Assembly: GCA_003456125.1 (NCBI GenBank)
Contig: DMPD01000009.1
Location: 1-7,547 of the forward strand
Direction: 5' to 3'
DNA length: 7,547 nt
Source of the DNA: Cyanobacteria bacterium UBA8156
Lineage (GTDB): Bacteria > Cyanobacteriota > Cyanobacteriia > Pseudanabaenales > Pseudanabaenaceae
This document shows, in pieces, positions 1 through 7,248 of this stretch. Within the stretch, counting starts at the first letter, position 1. Each line of letters starts with the position of its first letter. A model generated the notes under the pieces. The model did no database searches. It was given only the letters and a program-made list of their open reading frames with translations, and was not told the DNA's origin. The position numbers were made by a program, and so were the translations under genes.

Positions 1-26
1 TATCCGAAACGACTATAATTCCTGCT

Positions 27-46
27 CCCCCCTTTCCCAAGGGGGG
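27..46. repeat. Perfect 8-bp inverted repeat (C-rich/G-rich hairpin)
   Basis: Arms CCCCCCTT (27-34) and AAGGGGGG (39-46) are exactly complementary around the four-base loop TCCC. The structure lies beyond the stop codon of the minus-strand rca gene. Reading the minus strand, no T-run follows the stem, so it is not a classical intrinsic terminator. Short palindromes of this kind are common in cyanobacterial intergenic DNA, and I read it as an interspersed hairpin or part of a 3' end structure. Confidence 0.5.
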
Positions 47-58
47 GGATAGAGAAAC

Positions 59-95
59 CCCTCACCCCTGTTAGGAGAGAGCTTTCGGGTGAGGG
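59..95. repeat. 9-bp inverted repeat downstream of rca, possible terminator
   Basis: The arms CCCTCACCC (59-67) and GGGTGAGGG (87-95) are perfectly complementary and enclose a 19-nt loop. It is the first stem met by transcripts leaving rca, 45 nt past its stop. On the minus strand the stem is followed by GTTTCTCT, a poor but pyrimidine-rich tail. A weak terminator or 3' stabilising hairpin is plausible. It could equally be part of a dispersed repeat together with the hairpin at 27-46. Apart from these two hairpins I see nothing in positions 1-140. Confidence 0.45.
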
Positions 96-140
96 AGAAA
101 AGTCACAGCGTTGTCGCCGAATTTGATGCCGTGGCATGGG

Positions 141-1010
141 CTACAGGTATTCTTCGATGAGGCGGCGCTGGTGCAGGCGATCGCCCTCGCCGGCCAATTC
201 TTGGCCCAGGGCCATCAACACCGCCAAGGGGGGCTGCCACACCCGCAATTCCGGCGGTGGTTCCGTACTGTTGGCCAACCGCAACGACAGGCGATCGAGC
301 CCCACGGTCTGCACAAACTCCCGGATGCGTTCATCGTAGAGGCGGGAGCGGAGGGCGGCAAAAAAGTCGATCGCCCGCTCCGGGAAGGCATCCACCAGCC
401 GCTCAATATCGGTGCGGGGCACCCCTTCGGCGGCAAACATCCCCGCCACAATGCCCAGGCGATCGGCGCGATCGGGTTCCCAGTAAAACTTTTCCATCCG
501 GCCATCCCGCACCAGGGGGGCATACAACGTCGCCAAATCGTTGCCCGTCACCACAATCGGTACCCGTTTGAGGGGGCGCTCATCGTAGCTGCCCGGCAGT
601 TGGACATTGGTGGGGTCATCGGCAATGTTCATCAGGGTACCGCTCACCAGTTGGGTGTTGACGGTGTACTGAGTCCGGCGATCGACCCGGCCCACCCCCG
701 CATCCAAATCGTGGATCACCAGGGCACCCATCTGTCCCCGCACCCGAATCCGCTCCGCCGCTTCCCGATACCGCAACCGCAACAACCGGGACGGATCGCC
801 CGCATCGGGGCTTTCCAATTCCGCGCTCGACATTTTCACCGGCTCAATACCCAACTGCCGAAAAGCCAGTTCACACTGAAACGATTTGCCCTCCCCTTTG
901 GGGCCGTGAATGCCCAAAATCAACGGTACGTGGCTGGTCAAGGGCAAAAAGTTCTTGACCAAATGCAAAACCAGTTTGTCCAAAAACCGCGGGGACAGGT
1001 AGTAACTCAT
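141..1010 (-). CDS. rca: RuBisCO activase, AAA+ core only (no small-subunit-like domain)
   Basis: 289 aa from ATG at 1010. It is an AAA+ ATPase of the RuBisCO activase family, which removes inhibitory sugar phosphates from RuBisCO active sites at the cost of ATP. Visible landmarks are Walker A GPKGEGKS (residues 36-43), the loop ELESPDAGDP (64-73), a Walker B-like strand ALVIHDLDAG (96-105), the family hallmark NTQLVSGTLMNIADDPTNVQ (118-137), a sensor-1 region VTGND (154-158), and RDGRMEKFYW (168-177) with the probable arginine fingers. The protein ends at RRLIEEYL, about where the AAA+ core ends in longer cyanobacterial activases, so the linker and RuBisCO-small-subunit-like (SSUL) domain are missing. 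The 140 bases beyond the stop do not encode them in a shifted frame. It lies 38 nt behind tyrS on the same strand and has no clear Shine-Dalgarno. No RuBisCO or carboxysome gene is nearby. Family assignment is firm; the role in this organism is inferred. Confidence 0.93.
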   Translation of the reverse strand: MSYYLSPRFLDKLVLHLVKNFLPLTSHVPLILGIHGPKGEGKSFQCELAFRQLGIEPVKMSSAELESPDAGDPSRLLRLRYREAAERIRVRGQMGALVIHDLDAGVGRVDRRTQYTVNTQLVSGTLMNIADDPTNVQLPGSYDERPLKRVPIVVTGNDLATLYAPLVRDGRMEKFYWEPDRADRLGIVAGMFAAEGVPRTDIERLVDAFPERAIDFFAALRSRLYDERIREFVQTVGLDRLSLRLANSTEPPPELRVWQPPLAVLMALGQELAGEGDRLHQRRLIEEYL

Positions 1011-1048
1011 GGCAGCAGTACGGTGGAGCCGTTCTCAGGCTACATCCC

Positions 1049-2263
1049 TCACGGCACAAATCGGCAAAACTTTTTCTTGCCCACCCGCAGCACTGCCCCT
1101 GCCAAATCCTGCGCGCTCAGGAGGCGATCGCCCGCAGTTTGTTTGACCCCATTCAAGTACACCGCACCGTTGGCAATTTGGCTTTGGGCTTCGCTGTTGC
1201 TTTTGCACAGACCGCTGGCCTTGACCACATAGAAAAAGGGAGCGGGGAAAGCCATGGGCTCCAAAGAGACCTCCGGGATTTCCCCCAGGGCCTCGGTCTG
1301 CCCCGACAACACCAAGGCTTCGGCATCCTGACGGGCTTGTTGGGCCGCAGCCGCGCCGTGGTACTCGGTCACCAGGGTTTCCGCCAACAGTTTCTGGCGA
1401 TCGCGCGGGTTGGCTGGCAACGCGGCCAAATCCAGATCGGTGAGCAACTCAAAATAGGTGGGCACCACCGCATCGGGCACCTTTTCCAGCTTGGAATACA
1501 TGGTGAGGGGGTCTTCGGTGAGGCCCACGTAATTGCCCAGGGATTTTGACATTTTTTGTACCCCGTCCAACCCCGGCAACAACGGCAACAACATCCCGAA
1601 TTGGGGCGACTGCCCAAAGTGCAACTGCAAATCTCGCCCCATCAAAATGTTGAACTTTTGATCGGTGCCCCCCAACTCCACATCGGCGGCGATCGCCACG
1701 GAGTCGTAGCCCTGCAACAACGGGTAGAAAAATTCATGGAGGTACACCGGCACCCCCTTCTCATAGCGATCGGCAAACCCCTCCTTCGCCAACATTTGCC
1801 CCACGGTTGCCGTAGCCAACAGGGCCAGCGCTTGATCCAAAGGCAAATTGTCCAACCAATCGCCGTTGTAGCGTACCTCTAGGCGATCGGGACACAGATC
1901 CAACACCTTCCCGGCCTGGGTCAGGTAGGTCTGGGCATTGAACGCCACCTCTTCCGGCGAGAGCCGGGGCCGGGCCTCCGACTTGCCCGTGGGGTCACCA
2001 ATGCGGGCCGTAAAATTCCCCACAATCAAAACCGCCTTGTGACCGGCATCCTGAAACTGTCGCAGCTTGCGCAACGCCACCGTATGGCCCAAATGCAAAT
2101 CCGGGCGGGTGGGATCGATGCCCAGCTTGATTCTTCGGGGAGCCGCCGCCAGATATTGGCCCAAGTCTGCGGTCTCCCGATCGGGGAAAACCTCAGTGAT
2201 GCCCCGTTCCCGCAAGGCTTGACCGGGGTTCGCGGAGAGATTGCCGATTTTGTCCTTATTCAC
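1049..2263 (-). CDS. tyrS: Tyrosyl-tRNA synthetase (class I)
   Basis: Cytoplasmic enzyme that charges tRNA-Tyr with tyrosine using ATP. With the GTG start at 2263 it is 404 aa. The Rossmann-fold catalytic domain has the HLGH signature (57-60) in the context [15 protein letters not shown]. It also shows [12 protein letters not shown], the tyrosine-pocket stretch [19 protein letters not shown] (about 198-205) and the KMSKS loop (237-241). The last 60 or so residues look like the S4-type RNA-binding domain ([18 protein letters not shown]). Length fits the roughly 400-aa TyrZ-like bacterial subfamily. The start is uncertain. GTG 2263 puts 20 residues before the conserved RGITEVFP segment and avoids overlap with the divergent gene. 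The upstream in-frame ATG at 2350 adds 29 unconserved-looking residues and would overlap the penicillin-binding protein start, yet it has the better ribosome binding site. It probably shares a transcript with rca. Confidence 0.95.
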   Translation of the reverse strand: MNKDKIGNLSANPGQALRERGITEVFPDRETADLGQYLAAAPRRIKLGIDPTRPDLHLGHTVALRKLRQFQDAGHKAVLIVGNFTARIGDPTGKSEARPRLSPEEVAFNAQTYLTQAGKVLDLCPDRLEVRYNGDWLDNLPLDQALALLATATVGQMLAKEGFADRYEKGVPVYLHEFFYPLLQGYDSVAIAADVELGGTDQKFNILMGRDLQLHFGQSPQFGMLLPLLPGLDGVQKMSKSLGNYVGLTEDPLTMYSKLEKVPDAVVPTYFELLTDLDLAALPANPRDRQKLLAETLVTEYHGAAAAQQARQDAEALVLSGQTEALGEIPEVSLEPMAFPAPFFYVVKASGLCKSNSEAQSQIANGAVYLNGVKQTAGDRLLSAQDLAGAVLRVGKKKFCRFVP

Positions 2264-2334
2264 ACCCAAATTTTCGCTTAGAATTGCCGCAGCATTTCTC
2301 CCAATTTTCGCACTTTCAGGAGCGAAATCCCGCG
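2264..2334. promoter_or_regulatory. Divergent tyrS / penicillin-binding protein intergenic region
   Basis: With the preferred starts, 71 bp separate the two diverging genes, so both promoters should be here or reach into the coding ends. A plus-strand -10-like hexamer, TAGAAT (2279-2284), differs from the consensus at one position, but I see no convincing -35 box 17 bp upstream. No minus-strand promoter stands out. The promoter reading is only suggestive. Confidence 0.25.
2318..2322 (+). promoter_or_regulatory. Shine-Dalgarno AGGAG for the penicillin-binding protein GTG start
   Basis: AGGAG lies 12 nt before the GTG at 2335. The spacing is slightly long, but no comparable site precedes the upstream in-frame TTG at 2284. 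This supports GTG 2335 as the start. Confidence 0.45.
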
Positions 2335-4353
2335 GTGACTTCCAACCCATCCCATCCTCCCAAACCTCACCCTAAAAAACGAGGGCAACCTCCTTTGTCC
2401 GGTTCAGCCACTTCCCAAGCCCAAAAGACGGTAGGGACAACCGGTGCAGCGGGGGGGCAAACCGCCCAGGGCTCGCCGGGGGCAGCCACGGCGGTACGGC
2501 GGGCCCGCATCACGTCCCCGATGTTGGTGTTGGGTTTGGTGAAGGGATTGTTGCAGGTTTCGGGGGGTACCCTCCTCGCTTCTCTGCTGGTTGGCGGGGC
2601 GGCGGTAGCCGGTGGTTTGGTGGGGCTGGCCCTGAGTTTTCGGGACTTGCCCGATGTGCGGGTGCTGAAGGGGTATGTCCCCACCGAGACTTCTTATGTT
2701 TACGACATCAACGGGGAGTTGTTGGCCCGGGTGCATGGGGATGTGAACCGAGAAGTGGTGCCCCTCTCCAAAATTTCCCCCCATCTGAAACGGGCGATCC
2801 TGGCGATCGAAGATGCGTATTTTTACAAACACCAGGGTATCGATCCGGCGGGGATTGCCCGGGCGACCGTAGTGAACTTCAAATCGGGGGCGACGGTAGA
2901 AGGGGGGTCTACCCTCACCCAGCAGTTGGTGAAAAACCTGTTCTTGAATGATGAAAAGAGTCTCAGCCGGAAAATGGCCGAGGCCGTGTTGGCGCTGCGG
3001 GTAGAACAGGTCTTCGAGAAAGACAAAATTTTGGAAATGTACCTCAACCAAGTGTTTTGGGGACGCAACACCAACGGGGCCCAAGCCGCCGCCCAAAACT
3101 ACTTTGGCAAAAGCGCCGCAGACTTAACCTTGGCCGAAGCGGCGATGATGGCCGGCATTGTCCAAGCGCCATCAGTGTTTAACCCCTTTGACAATTACCA
3201 AACCGCCAAGCGGCGACAATCGTTGGTCTTGGAGCGGATGCGGGAGTTGGGTTGGGCCACCGACGCGGAGATCGAGCAGGCCAAGAAACAGCCGATTCGG
3301 TTGGGGCCGGGCACTTCCTATCAAGCCAGCAAGTCGCCCTATGTGACCCAAGCGGTGATTGCCGAACTGGAAGAAAAATTTGGCCCCGATGTGGTGCTGA
3401 AGGGGGGGCTGCGGGTCACCACCACCGTGGATATGGGCCTCCAGCGGAAAGCCGAAGCGGCGGCGGCCCGGGGGATGGCCCGGTTGCAGTCCCAAGGGGC
3501 CGGTGCGGATCAAATGGCGATCGTGGCGGTAGACCCCAAAAACGGTTTTGTGAAAGCCATGGTGGGGGGGGTGGGGCCCTTCAAGGAAAACCAGTTCAAC
3601 CGGGCCGTGCAGGCGCGGCGGCAGTTGGGATCGTCGTTCAAGCCGTTTGTATACTATGCTGCCTTCGCCGCGGGGGTGACCAGCATCGATGGCTATGTCG
3701 ACGATTCGCCGGTGAGTTATCTGGATGGCAACGAGTACTACAGCCCCCGGAACTACGATTTTACCTTTGCCGGCCCGATGAGCGTGCGCCAGGCGATCGC
3801 CGTTTCCCGGAATATTCCCGCCGTGGTTTTGGGGCAACAGGTGGGGCTGAACAAGGTGATTGAAATCTGTCGGCGGATAGGTATCAAAAGCCCCATGTTG
3901 CCGGTGATCTCCCTGCCATTGGGGTCAGCCGATTTGACTCCGATGGAGGTGGCCGGTGCCTTCGCCGCCTTCGCCAACGGCGGATTCAAGGCGGAAGCCA
4001 CCCTGATATCGCGGGTGACGGACTCCCAGGGCAACATTTTGCTGGATAACAACCGCAAACCGGAACTGGTTTTGGATCCGTTGGCCGTGGATCAAGTCAC
4101 TTCGGGGATGCAAACGGTGATTCAGAGCGGGACGGGCACCGAGGCCCAGATTGGCCGGCCGGCAGCAGGCAAAACCGGCACCACCTCCGATGCCCGGGAT
4201 GCCTGGTTTGTGGGCTATGTCCCGCAGTTGTCGGTGGCGGTTTGGATTGGCAACGATGACTATTCGCCGATGGCGCAGGGGGTGACGGGGGGGTGTTTGT
4301 GGCTCCCATTTGGCGCGACTTTATGTTGGAAGCGCTGCAGGGAGTGCCGGTAG
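2335..4353 (+). CDS. Class A penicillin-binding protein (PBP1A-like), frame broken near the 3' end
   Basis: Bifunctional peptidoglycan synthase anchored in the inner membrane, polymerising glycan and cross-linking peptides on the outer face. From GTG 2335 the intact frame gives 672 aa. Order of parts: a basic, Pro/Gly-rich cytoplasmic tail (about 1-70); a membrane helix (about 73-101); a GT51 transglycosylase domain with [10 protein letters not shown] (catalytic Glu159), [12 protein letters not shown] and [20 protein letters not shown] followed by [12 protein letters not shown]; then a transpeptidase domain with SSFK (nucleophile Ser433), SRN (491-493) and KTGTT (from 613). After [18 protein letters not shown] the frame runs into unrelated residues and stops at 4353. 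The missing family-typical end is encoded one frame over, up to 4403. With one more G in the run at 4287-4293 the product would be 689 aa. The gene diverges from tyrS and leads the plus-strand series. It may be an intact gene with a sequencing error, a slippage-decoded gene or a recent mutant. Confidence 0.9.
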   Translation: MTSNPSHPPKPHPKKRGQPPLSGSATSQAQKTVGTTGAAGGQTAQGSPGAATAVRRARITSPMLVLGLVKGLLQVSGGTLLASLLVGGAAVAGGLVGLALSFRDLPDVRVLKGYVPTETSYVYDINGELLARVHGDVNREVVPLSKISPHLKRAILAIEDAYFYKHQGIDPAGIARATVVNFKSGATVEGGSTLTQQLVKNLFLNDEKSLSRKMAEAVLALRVEQVFEKDKILEMYLNQVFWGRNTNGAQAAAQNYFGKSAADLTLAEAAMMAGIVQAPSVFNPFDNYQTAKRRQSLVLERMRELGWATDAEIEQAKKQPIRLGPGTSYQASKSPYVTQAVIAELEEKFGPDVVLKGGLRVTTTVDMGLQRKAEAAAARGMARLQSQGAGADQMAIVAVDPKNGFVKAMVGGVGPFKENQFNRAVQARRQLGSSFKPFVYYAAFAAGVTSIDGYVDDSPVSYLDGNEYYSPRNYDFTFAGPMSVRQAIAVSRNIPAVVLGQQVGLNKVIEICRRIGIKSPMLPVISLPLGSADLTPMEVAGAFAAFANGGFKAEATLISRVTDSQGNILLDNNRKPELVLDPLAVDQVTSGMQTVIQSGTGTEAQIGRPAAGKTGTTSDARDAWFVGYVPQLSVAVWIGNDDYSPMAQGVTGGCLWLPFGATLCWKRCRECR

Positions 4354-4403
4354 CCAACTTCCCCAATCCTCACACCATTTTGGAACGACACAAAAAGCGC
4401 TAG
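4293..4403 (+). pseudogene. Displaced C-terminal end of the penicillin-binding protein (+2 frame)
   Basis: Read from the last G of the G7 run, this segment encodes 36 residues starting [15 protein letters not shown] and ending ERHKKR before TAG at 4401-4403. Joined after VTGG it gives the usual class A PBP ending, in which a GG-hydrophobic-API-W/F segment and a final helix close the transpeptidase domain. In-frame decoding needs eight G; seven are present at 4287-4293. It is not a gene of its own. It is the strongest sign that the gene was, or still is, full length to 4403. Confidence 0.85.
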
Positions 4404-4449
4404 GGGCAGGCAGTAGTACACTGAACACAGCCGGTCGGTAGATGTTCCT

Positions 4450-4647
4450 ATGTACGTCAGAGCGCAGTTGTTGTTGGGTTTGTCGATGTTGTTGGCCATT
4501 TCGTTTGTGGCCTGCGTGTTTGAACTGGCTTCGGGGGAACCAGACTGGGGGCCCACGGCGACTTGGGCAACGCTGGTGGGGTCGTTGACGTTGACGATTG
4601 TGACGTTTGTGCGGGCGGTGCAGATGGCACGGGATTCCTTGAAATGA
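4450..4647 (+). CDS. Small two-helix membrane protein, unknown function
   Basis: 65 aa from ATG 4450. I do not recognise the family. Two hydrophobic segments are clear, roughly residues 6-25 (LLLGLSMLLAISFVACVF) and 38-57 (TWATLVGSLTLTIVTFVRAV). They are joined by a short acidic, Trp-containing loop (SGEPDWGP), and the tail ARDSLK is positively charged, suggesting a helical hairpin in the membrane. It sits 46 nt after the restored end of the penicillin-binding protein gene. Its TGA stop overlaps the ATG of the next gene (ATGA, 4644-4647), which suggests translational coupling and argues that the frame is real. No strong Shine-Dalgarno precedes it. It might act with the oxidoreductase at the membrane, but that is inference from position only. 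Confidence 0.6.
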   Translation: MYVRAQLLLGLSMLLAISFVACVFELASGEPDWGPTATWATLVGSLTLTIVTFVRAVQMARDSLK

Positions 4648-5726
4648 GCCCCGATTGGGTGGTGATTGGGGGGGGGCTGACGGGGGCCGCCCTGGCCTGG
4701 GAATTGCAGCGGGCCGGCGCCCAAACCCTGTTGCTCGATCGCGAACCGAAAGTAGCGGGGGCCACGGCGCAAAGCTATGGCGGGTTGCCCCACTGGTCGG
4801 CAACAACGCCCCTCATGGCCCAACTGTTTGCGGAGTCCATGGCACTGTATCCGACTTTGGGGGAAACCCTGGGTGCCGATATTGGTTTTGCGGCCATTCC
4901 GTTGTTGATGCCGACGTTGCCGGGAGACGATTTGGAGGCCTTAGCCCGAGGGTTTGCGGCCATGGCGCGACCGCCCCAGTGGCTGGAGCCGGCGGCCGCT
5001 CGGACGATCGAGCCGCTGCTGACCGGTAACCTCACCGGTGCCTTTGCGACGGAGCATGCCTGGGTTGACCTGACGGCGTTGACCCAGGGCTATCGAGAGG
5101 CAATGGTGCGACTGGGGGGAGAATTTCGCTGTGCTACGGTGAAGCCCCCCCTAACCTTGCCTTTGCAGACGACGGCGGGGGAAATTACGGCGGGGGCGAT
5201 CGCCCTGTGTGCGGGTGGCGACAGCGGGGAGTTGTTGGGTCGGCGGTCAGAGCCGTTGCGGTTTACCCATTCCACGGCTTTGGACGTGAAGACCGATCGC
5301 CGCTTGCAGGCGTTTGTCCTGTCGCCCCACTTGGCCCGGTTGCGGTTAGAGCAGTCCGGGGAGATGACAAAAGTAGTGGATATGGGAGCCGTACCCACCG
5401 CCCAGGGGGTGCGGTTGGGGCAAGTGAGTCGGCTGGGGGATGCCGGCGAAGCGGCGGCCCAGATCCAAGCCATTCGGGAGGCCGTACGGGACGTATTGCC
5501 CACGCTGGCGGATTTGCCGGGTACGGTGTTGCGTTGTACGGTGGCCTTTACCCCCACGGGGATGCCTCTGGTGCAACCCCTCCATTCTCAAATCTATTTG
5601 TTTACCGGGTTTACCAGCCCCACATTGTTTGTACCGCCCTTAGCCCAGCGGTTTGCCCAAGCGGTACTGGGCGATCGCCTATCTGTCGAAGGGTTGACGG
5701 CTTTTGGTTGGCCCCCTCATCGGTAA
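4644..5726 (+). CDS. FAD-dependent oxidoreductase, DAO (D-amino-acid/glycine oxidase-like) family
   Basis: 360 aa from the ATG overlapping the preceding stop. An N-terminal Rossmann fold binds FAD: VVIGGGLTGAALAWELQRAG carries GxGxxG (residues 9-14), and the second strand ends in the acidic pair of LLLDRE (30-34). Then come the DAO-type segments SYGGLPHWS (44-52), AFATEHAWVDLTALTQGYRE (133-152), and near the end TPTGMPLVQPL (303-313) and LFTGFTSPTLFVPPLAQRFA (319-338), the usual second FAD-contact region. The family oxidises amines or amino acids (glycine oxidase, sarcosine oxidase, DadA-like enzymes). No substrate can be assigned here. There is no signal peptide or membrane helix, so it should be cytosolic or peripheral. 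An in-frame ATG at 4563 would add 27 residues, but that extension is Gly/Asp/Cys-rich and lies ahead of a Rossmann strand that normally sits at the N-terminus. The next gene begins 4 nt downstream. Confidence 0.85.
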   Translation: MSPDWVVIGGGLTGAALAWELQRAGAQTLLLDREPKVAGATAQSYGGLPHWSATTPLMAQLFAESMALYPTLGETLGADIGFAAIPLLMPTLPGDDLEALARGFAAMARPPQWLEPAAARTIEPLLTGNLTGAFATEHAWVDLTALTQGYREAMVRLGGEFRCATVKPPLTLPLQTTAGEITAGAIALCAGGDSGELLGRRSEPLRFTHSTALDVKTDRRLQAFVLSPHLARLRLEQSGEMTKVVDMGAVPTAQGVRLGQVSRLGDAGEAAAQIQAIREAVRDVLPTLADLPGTVLRCTVAFTPTGMPLVQPLHSQIYLFTGFTSPTLFVPPLAQRFAQAVLGDRLSVEGLTAFGWPPHR

Positions 5727-5730
5727 TCCT

Positions 5731-6102
5731 ATGGAAACTCCACCTTTGGTCTCGGCCGAAAGCTCCCTTTGGCAACTGGAACGACGCGATCGCACCCTGG
5801 TGTTGCGCTATGGGGGAGCCCATTTAACGGAAGCGGCCGTGCAGCGGGCGATCCAGCAGATGGAGACCTACGGCCGGGCGGCGGGGGTGGTCGGTGCCAC
5901 GGGGCCCTTACCCCTGGAATTGGATTTGACTGGGGTGACGGTATTGCACGGAGACGGGGTGCGGGCCTTATGGGAGCGGCTGCCGGCGGTGGTGGAAGGC
6001 TTGGGCTGTGACGTGTGTCTCCGGGTTGCGAATCGGGCCGCCGCCATGGCCCTAGAAATTGCCCACCTGGATCGGTATGCTGCTATTGTTGGGCACACCT
6101 AG
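5731..6102 (+). CDS. STAS-domain protein (divergent anti-sigma-factor-antagonist-like)
   Basis: 123 aa, ATG four bases after the oxidoreductase stop. The pattern is that of a single STAS domain: an N-terminal strand (LWQLERRDRTLVLRY), a helix, then a buried strand LPLELDLTGVTVL (60-72), a turn HGDG (73-76), a helix VRALWERLPAVVEGLG, a strand CDVCLRVAN and a C-terminal helix. In SpoIIAA/RsbV proteins the turn is D-S-S-G, with the second Ser phosphorylated by an anti-sigma kinase. Here the aligned residues are H-G-D-G, so no phosphoacceptor is present and an aspartate (Asp75) takes its place. The product is small and soluble. Alternatives are an MlaB-like lipid-transport STAS protein or a polar-localisation adaptor, but no Mla or kinase gene is in the window. 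An upstream TTG at 5704 would overlap the previous gene; I prefer the ATG. STAS assignment is by pattern, without an alignment. Confidence 0.7.
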   Translation: METPPLVSAESSLWQLERRDRTLVLRYGGAHLTEAAVQRAIQQMETYGRAAGVVGATGPLPLELDLTGVTVLHGDGVRALWERLPAVVEGLGCDVCLRVANRAAAMALEIAHLDRYAAIVGHT

Positions 6103-6113
6103 CGGCACGGGTC

Positions 6114-6239
6114 ATGGCGTTTTTTCGGCAATACATTGCTCCTCTGCTTATCTTCTTGATTTTCGCGATCGCCCTGGCGGTGGTGGCTTCCCGGGCGTTC
6201 TTGCCGTCGGAATTGCTGTTGCCGGCCCCCGTTGCCTGA
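6114..6239 (+). CDS. Small single-helix membrane protein, unknown function
   Basis: 41 aa from ATG 6114, placed 11 nt after the STAS gene and only 3 nt before pyrB. A single hydrophobic helix covers about residues 8-26 (IAPLLIFLIFAIALAVVAS), with a short polar N-terminus (MAFFRQY) and a Leu/Pro-rich tail (FLPSELLLPAPVA). Arg5 before the helix and Arg27 after it leave the topology ambiguous. Its size recalls the small one-helix subunits of photosynthetic complexes, but I do not recognise it as any named one. The packed position between two genes supports a real ORF. Confidence 0.6.
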   Translation: MAFFRQYIAPLLIFLIFAIALAVVASRAFLPSELLLPAPVA

Positions 6240-6242
6240 ACC

Positions 6243-7223
6243 ATGGCCGAGACCCTGTGGCAGCGGCGGCACGTCCTGTCGTTAGCGGATTTTTCCCGAG
6301 AAGAGTGCGAATTGGTGTTGCAAACGGCCGCCAGTTTTCGGGAGGTGCTTTCACGGCGCACCAAGAAGGTGCCGACGTTGCAGGGGAAAGTAGTCGCCAA
6401 CTTGTTTTTTGAGCCTTCGACCCGCACCCGCAACAGTTTTGAGTTGGCGGCCAAACGACTCTCTGCCGACATTCTGAATTTTGCCCCCGGCACCTCGGCC
6501 CTCGTGAAAGGGGAAACCCTGTTGGATACGGCCCGCACCTTCTTGGCGATGGGGGCGGACATTCTGGTAGTGCGCCATCAAGCTTCGGGGGTGCCCCTCA
6601 CGATCGCCCGCGCGATGGATGCTTGGGGGGGAACGGTCTCGGTGTTGAATGCGGGAGACGGTCGCCACCAACACCCTTCCCAAGCATTGCTGGATTTGTT
6701 TACCATGTGCAGCCATGTGCAGCCCGATCGCCCCACCGTGGCGGCCATGGTCGGACAAAAGGTGGCCATTGTCGGGGACATTTTGCATTCGCGCGTGGCC
6801 CGCTCCAACCTCTACAGTTTGCGGGCTTGTGGGGCCGAGGTGCATTTGGCGGGGCCTCCCACCCTTCTCCCAGCGGAGTTTGCGAGTTTTGGGGTGACCG
6901 TCCACCACCGCTTGGCCCCAGCCCTCACCGATGCCAATTTTGTGATGGCCTTGCGGTTGCAGGCGGAACGGATGACCGCCGCCCTCTTGCCCAGTCTGGA
7001 GGAATACCACCGGGAATTTGGCATCACCCGCGATCGCCTGCGACAGTGTGCGCCGGGGGTCCAGATTTTGCATCCGGGGCCTGCCAACCGCGGGGTCGAA
7101 GTCGAATCGACCTTGCTGGAAGACCCTCAATTCAGCTTGGTGGATAAACAAGTGACGGCGGGGGTGGCGGTACGGATGGCCTTGTTGTATTTGCTGGGGC
7201 TGGCGGCCGATCGGCTACCATAG
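6243..7223 (+). CDS. pyrB: Aspartate carbamoyltransferase, catalytic subunit
   Basis: 326 aa from ATG 6243. It catalyses carbamoyl phosphate + L-aspartate to N-carbamoyl-L-aspartate + phosphate, the committed step of pyrimidine synthesis, in the cytosol. The N-terminal carbamoyl-phosphate domain carries [13 protein letters not shown] with the STRTR loop (59-63), the Lys-containing loop VKGET (88-92), RHQ (111-113) and [12 protein letters not shown] (142-153). The C-terminal aspartate domain has [16 protein letters not shown] (174-189), ALRLQAERM (236-244) and [12 protein letters not shown] (275-286). Length is typical for a bacterial catalytic chain (about 305-330 aa), and all key loops are intact. 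No pyrI regulatory-chain gene is present. Its start lies 3 nt after the 41-aa membrane protein stop, so it is probably cotranscribed with the genes upstream. I see no pyrimidine-responsive attenuator immediately upstream, where there is no room for one. Confidence 0.97.
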   Translation: MAETLWQRRHVLSLADFSREECELVLQTAASFREVLSRRTKKVPTLQGKVVANLFFEPSTRTRNSFELAAKRLSADILNFAPGTSALVKGETLLDTARTFLAMGADILVVRHQASGVPLTIARAMDAWGGTVSVLNAGDGRHQHPSQALLDLFTMCSHVQPDRPTVAAMVGQKVAIVGDILHSRVARSNLYSLRACGAEVHLAGPPTLLPAEFASFGVTVHHRLAPALTDANFVMALRLQAERMTAALLPSLEEYHREFGITRDRLRQCAPGVQILHPGPANRGVEVESTLLEDPQFSLVDKQVTAGVAVRMALLYLLGLAADRLP

Positions 7224-7248
7224 AAACAGTTGTTTCCCAAAACCTCCT

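Noticed and set aside
111..1232. Long plus-strand open frame (373 aa) across rca and the end of tyrS
   Set aside because: It is antisense to two firmly identified genes, is rich in His/Pro/Gln as expected for the reverse of GC-rich coding DNA, and shows no domain.
3172..3837. Minus-strand open frame (221 aa) inside the penicillin-binding protein gene
   Set aside because: Its His/Gly/Pro-rich composition is typical of an antisense shadow, and the plus strand carries unmistakable transpeptidase motifs.
4260..4823. Minus-strand open frame (187 aa) over the junction of three plus-strand genes
   Set aside because: No recognisable motif and no ribosome site; it is explained as antisense of the PBP end, the 65-aa ORF and the oxidoreductase start.
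6351..7151. Minus-strand open frame (266 aa) opposite pyrB
   Set aside because: Entirely antisense to pyrB, which has every expected catalytic motif.
7224..7248. AAACAGTTGTTT near-palindrome between pyrB and the 67-aa gene
   Set aside because: Five-base arms with a two-base centre are too short to form a stable hairpin and match no operator I know.
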